DNA of 6,013 bases, from assembly GCA_002407645.1 (NCBI GenBank), contig DHNU01000004.1, positions 3,569-9,581 on the forward strand. The letters run 5' to 3'. The position numbers and the translations under genes are program-made. The notes under the pieces are model-generated. The model was given only the letters and a program-made list of their open reading frames with translations. It was not told where the DNA came from and did not search any database. The number at the start of each line of letters is the position of its first letter. Positions within the stretch are counted from its first letter, which is position 1. The stretch is from Ruminococcaceae bacterium UBA5408. Lineage in GTDB: Bacteria; Bacillota; Clostridia; Oscillospirales; Acutalibacteraceae. Positions 1-4,724 of this stretch are shown here, piece by piece.

Positions 1-615
1 CGCGGAATGCAGTATTATGAGCAGGCTCCGTGGCGCGGTACTTGGGCACAGGACGGCGGTACACTGATGAACCAGTGCATACACAATATTGATCTTCTTC
101 AGTGGAGTTTAGGCGGAGAACCCGAAACAGTAATGGCAATGACAGGAAACTTCCTTCGCGACATACAGGCGGAAGATTTCGGCGCAATATTAATCCGGTT
201 TAAAAACGGAGCAATCGGAATGGTTGAAGGCACAGCGTGCGTATATCCTAAAAATCTTGAGGAAACTCTGTCTATATTCGGAGAAAACGGCGCGGCAGTT
301 ATCGGCGGACTTGCAGTTAACCGTGTTGAAACTTGGAACTTTAAAGAATCGGCAGAACAGGACAAATCCGTTGAAGCTTTGGCGGGAACAGACCCGAAAG
401 ATGTTTACGGAAGCGGACACAATTTGCTTTACGCAAACTATATTAATGCTGTAAATACACATACCGACCCGCTTGTCAGCGGTACGGAAGCAATAAAAGC
501 CATGAAGATAATTCTTGCGGCTTATAAATCACAAAAAACAGGTCAGCCTGTTAAATTTGACGACTTGAGCTTCTCAACACTCGATATGAGTGATTCTGAT
601 GTCCGCTATAATTAA
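1..615 (+). CDS. Gfo/Idh/MocA family nucleotide-sugar dehydrogenase, C-terminal part
   Basis: The frame is open from the first base, so the gene starts upstream of the window; 204 residues are visible and the ATG at position 7 is internal. What remains is the alpha/beta substrate-binding domain. The WRGTW segment (fragment residues 11-15) is followed by DGGTLMNQCIHNIDLL (18-33), the family active-site helix, with H28 as the likely catalytic histidine and Asn where many relatives have Asp. A YPKNLEETLSIFGENG strand and a C-terminal helix ending in YKSQKTGQPV are typical of the fold. The NAD-binding Rossmann domain and the EKP lysine lie outside the window. The Asn-Gln variant, and an epimerase plus a glycosyltransferase next door, suggest a WlbA/WbpB-like UDP-GlcNAc(A) 3-dehydrogenase that makes a 3-keto sugar. 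The family is certain; the exact substrate is inferred. Other Gfo/Idh/MocA sugar oxidoreductases are possible. Confidence 0.88.
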   Translation, partial: RGMQYYEQAPWRGTWAQDGGTLMNQCIHNIDLLQWSLGGEPETVMAMTGNFLRDIQAEDFGAILIRFKNGAIGMVEGTACVYPKNLEETLSIFGENGAAVIGGLAVNRVETWNFKESAEQDKSVEALAGTDPKDVYGSGHNLLYANYINAVNTHTDPLVSGTEAIKAMKIILAAYKSQKTGQPVKFDDLSFSTLDMSDSDVRYN

Positions 616-629
616 TTCGAGGTAATATG

Positions 630-1709
630 ATGAAGATAGTAACAGTAGTAGGCGCAAGACCTCAGTTTATTAAAGCATCTGTTGTTTCTGCGGCTTTAAA
701 ACCTCTTTGTACAGAGGTTATTGTCCATACAGGTCAGCATTACGACCACAATATGTCCGATGTGTTTTTTGAGGAACTTTCAATACCGAAGCCCTCTTAT
801 AATTTGGGAGTGGGTTCCGGTTCACACGGACACCAAACGGGCGAAATGCTTATGAAAATAGAAGACGTACTGCTTGAAGAAAAGCCTGATGTTATGCTTG
901 TTTACGGGGATACAAATTCAACCCTTGCCGGGGCTTTGGCGGCATCTAAACTCCATATTCAGGTGGCGCATATCGAGGCAGGACTTCGTTCATACAATAT
1001 GCGTATGCCTGAAGAACAAAACAGAGTATTGACCGACCACATTTCGAAGTGGCTTTTCTGCCCGACAGCAACGGCGAAAGATAACCTTAAAAAAGAGGGC
1101 ATAATAGATGGAGTAAGCATAAGCGGCGACGTAATGCTTGATTCCGTTCTTCACTTTTTAAAAGTGGCTCAAAATAATCCGCAAAAAACCGCTATATTTG
1201 AACAGCTTAAAATTAGGCCTAAAAATTATCGCCTTGCAACAATTCACAGGGCGGAAACAACTGACGGCGGATTAGATGCAATTATCAGAATTTTTAAAGC
1301 ATTTGAAAAGCTTCCGCAACTTGTGGTACTGCCTATTCATCCGAGGACAAGGCCGCTTGCGGAAGAGGCAATTAAGAAATGCGGCTTTAAAAACATTAAA
1401 CTGATTGACCCTGTCGGTTATCTTGAAATGCTGCTTTTAACTTCAAATGCTTGTCAGGTTCTGACCGATTCGGGCGGACTTCAAAAAGAGGCATGGTTTA
1501 TGAAAGTACCATGTATTACTTTAAGAAAAGAAACCGAATGGGTGGAAACACTTGAAGGTAATTGGAATGTACTCGCGAAGTTAACAACGGAAGATATTTT
1601 CACTAAGTCAATGCATACGATTGTAGATGAATCAGCAAGGAAAAAAATGCCGTTCGGCGACGGAAAAGCTTCTGAAAAAATTGCTTCCGCTTTGGCGCGA
1701 GAGTTTTAA
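630..1709 (+). CDS. wecB: UDP-N-acetylglucosamine 2-epimerase family (non-hydrolysing), WbpI-like
   Basis: This cytosolic GT-B-fold enzyme inverts C2 of a UDP-HexNAc sugar, classically UDP-GlcNAc to UDP-ManNAc. Numbering from the ATG at 627, the N-terminal GARPQFIK (9-16), GQHYD (36-40), YGDTNSTLAGA (93-103), HIEAGLRS (115-122), MPEEQNR (127-133), TIHRAE (205-210), HPRTR (238-242) and TDSGGLQKEA (280-289) are all visible. D95, E117, E130, R133 and H207 correspond to the catalytic set known in E. coli WecB, and SGG with E288 should bind UDP. The length of 359-360 aa is normal. GARPQF (not GTRPEA), GQHYDxNMSDVFFEEL and LRSYNMRMPEE resemble WbpI-type 2,3-diacetamido-sugar epimerases more than WecB/MnaA, as I remember those sequences. 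Two ATGs are adjacent. The GAGG at 619-622 lies 4 nt from the ATG at 627 and 7 nt from the one at 630, so 630 (MKIVTV) is preferred. The upstream gene ends 14 nt before it, so they are probably in one operon. Confidence 0.93.
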   Translation: MKIVTVVGARPQFIKASVVSAALKPLCTEVIVHTGQHYDHNMSDVFFEELSIPKPSYNLGVGSGSHGHQTGEMLMKIEDVLLEEKPDVMLVYGDTNSTLAGALAASKLHIQVAHIEAGLRSYNMRMPEEQNRVLTDHISKWLFCPTATAKDNLKKEGIIDGVSISGDVMLDSVLHFLKVAQNNPQKTAIFEQLKIRPKNYRLATIHRAETTDGGLDAIIRIFKAFEKLPQLVVLPIHPRTRPLAEEAIKKCGFKNIKLIDPVGYLEMLLLTSNACQVLTDSGGLQKEAWFMKVPCITLRKETEWVETLEGNWNVLAKLTTEDIFTKSMHTIVDESARKKMPFGDGKASEKIASALAREF

Positions 1710-1739
1710 AGATATATTCTTAACAGCAAGGGGTAGTTT

Positions 1740-2978
1740 ATGAATATCATTTATATCAATCATTATGCCGGTTCAAATATTCACGGAATGGAGTTTAGAC
1801 CGTATTTTATGGCTAAACGTTGGGCAGAAGCCGGCAACAAAGTAACGATTGTCGCAAGTTCTTATTCCCATCTGCGTACTAAAAATCCCGATATGCAGGG
1901 TAAGAAAACAATGGAGCAGAATATTGACGGGATTCGCTATTTTTGGATTGAGGGCAACGAATACCATGGCAATGGTGTAGGACGAATAAAAAATATGCTT
2001 TCGTTTATCTGCGGACTTTATAAATATAAAGATGAAATAGCCGCAGAAGGAAAGCCTAACGCAGTAATAGCATCCTCGACATATCCGCTGGATATTTACC
2101 CGGCACATAAAATTGCAAAAAAATACGGAGCAATGCTTATTTACGAAGTACATGACCTTTGGCCGCTCAGTCCAATTGAACTCGGCGGTATGAATCCGCA
2201 TCACCCGTATATTATGATGATGCAGTCGGCGGAAAATTATTGTTATAAACACAGTGATTATGTTGTTTCTCTTTTGCCCTGTTCAAAGGAGCATATGGTT
2301 GAACACGGACTGAAACCTGAAAAGTTTGTTTGTATTCCAAACGGTATCGTAAAAGCGGATTGGGAAAAACCTATGTCAGACCCGCCTGTTTATTTTGATA
2401 AGCTTAAAAAGTACCACGATGAAGGCTATTTCTTAATCGGATATACCGGTGCTCATGGTATTGCCAATGCACTTGACAGCTTTGTTGAGGCAGGAGAAAA
2501 ACTGCGTGACAAGAAGATTAAACTTCTTTTAATCGGCCCCGGCCCGGAAAGAGAACGCCTTGTTCAAAAAGTAATTGATATGAATTTAGGGGATACGGTC
2601 GAACTTCTTGAACCGGTAAAACGCGGACAAGTTCCCGAACTCTTAAGCCAAATGGATGCACTCTATGTCGGCTTACAGCGTCAGCCGCTTTTCCGTTTCG
2701 GAGTAAGTCCCAATAAATTAATGGATTATATGATGGCGGCAAAGCCGGTAATTTTCGCTATTGAAGCTGGGAATGATATGGTTGCAGATGCTGACTGCGG
2801 TATTTCAATACCACCGGAGGACAGTTCTGCTATTGCAGAAGCGGCAATAAAACTTTCTTCTCTTTCCAAAGAAGAACTTACAAAAATCGGACAGCGCGGC
2901 AAAGAATATATTCTAAGAAACAATGAATACGATGTGCTTTCTAAGAAATTTCTCGATGTGTTTTCAATGCCATTTTAA
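1740..2978 (+). CDS. Glycosyltransferase family 4 (WbuB-like), surface polysaccharide
   Basis: A 412-residue GT-B glycosyltransferase, probably transferring a nucleotide-activated amino sugar to a lipid-linked glycan at the inner face of the membrane. The N-terminal half opens with a beta strand and a Gly-rich turn (MNIIYINHYAGSNIHG). YEVHDLWP (residues 135-142) is a signature of the WbuB-like subgroup. The C-terminal donor-binding half has LLIGPGPERE followed by FGVSPNKLMDYMMAAKPV, with SPNK at 323-326. Here Asp329 stands where classical EX7E enzymes have the second Glu, which I believe is common in this subgroup. No signal peptide or clear membrane helix is seen. The ATG is well supported by AAGGGG at 1728-1733, 6 nt upstream. 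It begins 30 nt after the epimerase gene and is the last gene of the operon. The GT4 assignment is firm. Donor and acceptor sugars cannot be told from the sequence; a ManNAc- or FucNAc-type donor is a guess from context. Confidence 0.9.
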   Translation: MNIIYINHYAGSNIHGMEFRPYFMAKRWAEAGNKVTIVASSYSHLRTKNPDMQGKKTMEQNIDGIRYFWIEGNEYHGNGVGRIKNMLSFICGLYKYKDEIAAEGKPNAVIASSTYPLDIYPAHKIAKKYGAMLIYEVHDLWPLSPIELGGMNPHHPYIMMMQSAENYCYKHSDYVVSLLPCSKEHMVEHGLKPEKFVCIPNGIVKADWEKPMSDPPVYFDKLKKYHDEGYFLIGYTGAHGIANALDSFVEAGEKLRDKKIKLLLIGPGPERERLVQKVIDMNLGDTVELLEPVKRGQVPELLSQMDALYVGLQRQPLFRFGVSPNKLMDYMMAAKPVIFAIEAGNDMVADADCGISIPPEDSSAIAEAAIKLSSLSKEELTKIGQRGKEYILRNNEYDVLSKKFLDVFSMPF

Positions 2979-3052
2979 TTTTATATGATATATCGCACTT
3001 TTTCTATGAATGTTATTTTAAATCTTTAGCATAAGCTGACGAGCATAATAAC

Positions 3053-3089
3053 TAAGGGTGACATCAATAAAAAACTGATGTCACCCTTA
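3053..3089. terminator. Perfect 14-bp hairpin between convergent genes, probable bidirectional terminator
   Basis: TAAGGGTGACATCA (3053-3066) is the exact reverse complement of TGATGTCACCCTTA (3076-3089), with a 9-nt A-rich loop. It lies 74 nt past the glycosyltransferase stop and 13 nt past the stop of the minus-strand glycosylase gene, so it can end both transcripts. A T6 run on the plus strand begins only at 3099, about 9 nt beyond the stem. On the minus strand the stem is followed by the moderately U-rich GTTATTATG. Neither tail is a textbook U-tract, so efficiency in each direction is uncertain. Confidence 0.72.
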
Positions 3090-3102
3090 AAAATATGATT
3101 TT

Positions 3103-3666
3103 TTACAATCCAAGTTCTTTCATTTTATCACGAAGTTTAATAAAATTATCAAATGCACCGGGTTTGTTGTTAGGGTTGCGGAGCAGTGCAGCGGGGTGCA
3201 GGGTAGCCATCATTAAAACACCGCTCTTTTCAAAGAAAATACCATGTTCTTTTGTTATTTTCATATCAGGTTTAATGAGCTTCATTGCGGCAATTCTTCC
3301 TAAACAAACAATTATTTTAGGTTCTATAAGCTTAACTTGATTACGAAGCCAGTTTATGCAAATATCCTGTTCTTCGGGCAGCGGGTCACGGTTTTTCGGT
3401 GGCCTGCATTTTACAATATTGGCTATGTAAATATTAGTGTGCCTGTCCAAATCCACAGCGGCAAGCATTTTATCGAGCAGCTGACCGCTTCTTCCAACAA
3501 ACGGTTCACCTTGCAAATCTTCATTTTCCCCGGGACCTTCACCGATAAACATAACTTTAGAATTTTCATTTCCAATTCCGAAAACAAGATTGGTACGGCC
3601 TTTGCAAAGCTCACATTTATTACAATTCAGACAAGCTGATTTCAGTTCTTCCCAATTATCAAACAA
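3103..3666 (-). CDS. udg: Uracil-DNA glycosylase, family 4 (Fe-S type)
   Basis: This enzyme removes uracil from DNA after cytosine deamination or dUTP incorporation, starting base excision repair. The 187-residue protein shows family 4 features throughout: CxxCxLCKGRT at the N-terminus, motif 1 GEGPGENEDLQGEPFVGRSGQLLD beginning at residue 42 (written here as one recognised motif, key residues G42, E43, P45, G46, E47, D50, Q52), VKCRPPKNRDPLPEE from 85, LGRIAA at 122-127, and motif 2 HPAALLRNP at 157-165. C15, C18, C87 and C103 fit the four ligands of the 4Fe-4S cluster; C12 and C21 are additional N-terminal cysteines. The first codon is TTG (3666-3664), supported by AAAGGTGG 7 nt upstream; no ATG exists near it in this frame. 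It is transcribed away from pduL and toward the polysaccharide operon. The length is typical for compact bacterial members. No partner gene is evident. Confidence 0.95.
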   Translation of the reverse strand: MFDNWEELKSACLNCNKCELCKGRTNLVFGIGNENSKVMFIGEGPGENEDLQGEPFVGRSGQLLDKMLAAVDLDRHTNIYIANIVKCRPPKNRDPLPEEQDICINWLRNQVKLIEPKIIVCLGRIAAMKLIKPDMKITKEHGIFFEKSGVLMMATLHPAALLRNPNNKPGAFDNFIKLRDKMKELGL

Positions 3667-3673
3667 TTAAAAT

Positions 3674-3681
3674 CCACCTTT
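3674..3681 (-). promoter_or_regulatory. Ribosome binding site that fixes the TTG start of the glycosylase gene
   Basis: On the minus strand AAAGGTGG is followed by 7 nt (ATTTTAA) and then TTG. The match to the anti-Shine-Dalgarno sequence and the spacing are both very good, and the family N-terminus begins right after this codon, so TTG is the likely initiator. Confidence 0.8.
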
Positions 3682-3697
3682 CAATTTGCTATAAATT

Positions 3698-3727
3698 ATT
3701 ATATCATAGTATGTGGTTGGTAAACAA
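3698..3727 (-). promoter_or_regulatory. Sigma-A promoter of the glycosylase gene, extended -10
   Basis: Reading the minus strand, TTGTTT (complement of 3722-3727) is followed after 18 nt by TATAAT (complement of 3698-3703). A TG dinucleotide one base before the -10 box makes it an extended -10 element. Transcription should begin near 3690, giving a leader of about 25 nt ahead of the TTG start. Confidence 0.62.
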
Positions 3728-3744
3728 TAAAATGTCCTATCTTG

Positions 3745-3773
3745 TTGTAATTTTTTATATTTTGAGGTACAAT
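3745..3773 (+). promoter_or_regulatory. Upstream candidate promoter of pduL
   Basis: TTGTAA (3745-3750), a 17-nt spacer and TACAAT (3768-3773) form a good sigma-A promoter. Its -10 box starts one base after the -35 box of the second candidate, so the two overlap in tandem and probably cannot both be occupied at once. Confidence 0.45.
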
Positions 3774-3790
3774 AATCAAGTGACTATAAT
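3762..3790 (+). promoter_or_regulatory. Main candidate promoter of pduL
   Basis: TTGAGG (3762-3767), a 17-nt spacer and a consensus TATAAT (3785-3790). The start of transcription would be near 3797, about 30 nt before the TTG start codon. The perfect -10 box makes this the stronger of the two overlapping candidates. Confidence 0.6.
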
Positions 3791-3813
3791 AATAAATTTA
3801 TATAGAAAAATAT

Positions 3814-3818
3814 AGGAG
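3814..3818 (+). promoter_or_regulatory. Ribosome binding site that decides the pduL start
   Basis: AGGAG lies directly against the in-frame ATG at 3819, with no spacer, so that ATG is very unlikely to initiate. It is 9 nt from the TTG at 3828 and 18 nt from the ATG at 3837, which favours TTG. Confidence 0.75.
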
Positions 3819-3827
3819 ATGTTTATA

Positions 3828-4394
3828 TTGAAAATAATGGTAGAAACGTCAGCTCGTCACATCCATCTTACACAGGAGGACTTGGATACCCTGTTTGGTA
3901 AAGGCTATAAGCTGACACCGAAAAAGGATTTATCACAGGTTGGCCAGTTTGCTTGCGTCGAAAAAGTTGAAGTTGTGGGATCAAAGAAATCCATGAAAAT
4001 GTCCATTCTCGGACCTGTTCGTCCCGAAACACAGGTTGAGCTTTCAAGAACCGATGCACGTTCAATCGGCATTGATGCTCCGACAAGAATGTCATCGGAT
4101 TTGGAGGGAACACCCGGCTGTAAGGTAATCGGACCCAAGGGCGAAATTACAATTGACCACGGTGTTATTGTTGCAAAGCGCCATGCTCACTTTACACCTG
4201 CACAGGCAATTGAATATGGTGTTGTCGACGGTCAGAATATCCAGATTAAACTTGATTACAACGACCGCGCTTTGATTTTCGGTGATGTTATCGCTCGAGT
4301 AAGCAAAACAGCAGGTCTTGCAGTTCATATTGATACCGATGAAGCTAACGCGGCAGGTCTTCCGGGAACTGTTGACGGCGAAGTCATTCTTTAG
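3828..4394 (+). CDS. pduL: Phosphate propanoyltransferase / phosphotransacylase PduL
   Basis: PduL interconverts acyl-CoA plus phosphate with acyl-phosphate plus CoA, and is unrelated in fold to Pta. With acetate kinase it would allow ATP formation from acetyl- or propionyl-CoA. Numbering from the TTG at 3828 (188 aa), the double beta-barrel protein shows SARHIHL (8-14), LTPKKDLSQVGQF (29-41), ILGPVR (60-65), QVELSRTDAR (69-78), GIDAP, GDLEG-like SDLEGTPG (90-97) and VAKRHAHFTP (115-124). H11, H13, E71, H119 and H121 match the zinc ligands of the solved PduL, and R65 matches the phosphate-contacting arginine. The chosen start reads MKIMVETSARHIHL, a typical beginning. There is no N-terminal extension that could serve as a microcompartment encapsulation peptide, and no shell-protein or diol dehydratase gene is present. 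It is monocistronic here, which suggests a housekeeping fermentative role rather than propanediol use. Acetyl versus propionyl preference cannot be read from sequence. Confidence 0.95.
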   Translation: MKIMVETSARHIHLTQEDLDTLFGKGYKLTPKKDLSQVGQFACVEKVEVVGSKKSMKMSILGPVRPETQVELSRTDARSIGIDAPTRMSSDLEGTPGCKVIGPKGEITIDHGVIVAKRHAHFTPAQAIEYGVVDGQNIQIKLDYNDRALIFGDVIARVSKTAGLAVHIDTDEANAAGLPGTVDGEVIL

Positions 4395-4411
4395 TTTTTA
4401 AAACATAAATA

Positions 4412-4456
4412 AAAAAGAGAGTCGGTGTTCCTGATAAGGAATACTCGGCTCTTTTT
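4412..4456 (+). terminator. Intrinsic terminator of pduL
   Basis: AAAAAGAG (4412-4419) pairs with CTCTTTTT (4449-4456), and GTGTTCC (4424-4430 region) pairs with GGAATAC (4438-4444) with one G-U pair. A small asymmetric internal loop separates the two stems. The descending arm ends in T5. It starts about 18 nt after the pduL stop and separates pduL from the SRP RNA unit. Confidence 0.82.
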
Positions 4457-4466
4457 GAATTTAACC

Positions 4467-4495
4467 TTGAATTTTAATGTAAAATAGTTTATAAT
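4467..4495 (+). promoter_or_regulatory. Strong sigma-A promoter of the SRP RNA gene
   Basis: TTGAAT (4467-4472), exactly 17 nt, then a perfect TATAAT (4490-4495). Transcription should start at about 4501-4503. This near-consensus promoter suits an abundant stable RNA and may also feed dnaX by read-through. Confidence 0.75.
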
Positions 4496-4501
4496 ATCTT
4501 A

Positions 4502-4700
4502 GTTGGTATTTGTAAAGCAAGGCAGAGATGCGTGCAGTAGGATATGCAGGCGGATGGGCTCTGTGCGGCGGGGCTCCGTGAATCATGTCAGGCGGGGAAC
4601 CGAGCAGCATTAAGCGGATATCCCCGTGCGATACAGGCGGTCTGTTCGTCTGCATATCCTAATGCATGATAAACCGTATATAACGGTCTGTCTTGCTTTC
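4502..4700 (+). ncRNA. ffs: Signal recognition particle RNA (4.5S / scRNA)
   Basis: This is the RNA core of the signal recognition particle, which with Ffh delivers nascent membrane proteins to FtsY. The apical domain is unmistakable: ATGT-CAGG-CGG-GGAA-CCG-AGCA-G-CAT at 4585-4610 reproduces the conserved helix 8, with a GGAA tetraloop (4596-4599), the CAGG/AGCA symmetric loop that binds the Ffh M domain and a closing U-G pair. Below it TCCG/CGGA (4575-4578 with 4615-4618), CGGGG/CCCCG (4569-4573 with 4622-4626) and CTGT/ACAG (4561-4564 with 4633-4636) continue the rod. A helix of about 23 bp, including several G-U pairs, links 4538-4560 to 4639-4661. An outer 13-bp stem pairs 4514-4526 with 4687-4699. 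The mature ends are not certain; the core is about 4527-4670 and the limits given follow the promoter and the outer stem. The high GC against AT-rich flanks, the lack of a gene, and dnaX next door (as scr-dnaX in B. subtilis) all agree. Confidence 0.93.
4673..4687 (+). other. Small hairpin on the 3' side of the SRP RNA
   Basis: ACCGT (4673-4677) pairs with ACGGT (4683-4687) around a 5-nt AU loop. It sits between the inner rod (ending 4661) and the outer stem (from 4687), and shares base 4687 with that stem. It lacks a following U-tract, so it is not a convincing terminator. It may be a processing or folding element of the SRP RNA precursor. Confidence 0.45.
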
Positions 4701-4724
4701 AATTTGTCTAAGGGTGGTGTTCGC

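Noticed and set aside
1773..2252. 159-codon minus-strand open frame inside the glycosyltransferase gene
   Set aside because: It has a Cys- and Phe-rich, unstructured composition typical of an antisense shadow, and the plus-strand protein matches GT4 along this whole stretch.
3095..3639. Two plus-strand open frames opposite the glycosylase gene (3095-3340 and 3337-3639)
   Set aside because: They are antisense shadows of a strongly conserved enzyme, lack family features, and have no convincing ribosome binding site.
3819..3821. ATG as the pduL start
   Set aside because: It directly adjoins AGGAG with no spacer, so the TTG nine nucleotides downstream is the better start.
3819..4394. Bacterial microcompartment locus
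   Set aside because: Only PduL is present. No shell proteins, signature dehydratase or aldehyde dehydrogenase occur in the window.
4461..4655. 64-codon open frame on the minus strand across the intergenic region
   Set aside because: It is the antisense of the SRP RNA gene. It has no recognisable protein features and the constraint there is RNA structure.
4673..4710. Hairpin after the SRP RNA as an intrinsic terminator
   Set aside because: The 5-bp stem is weak and is followed by mixed sequence rather than a run of T, so termination there is not supported.
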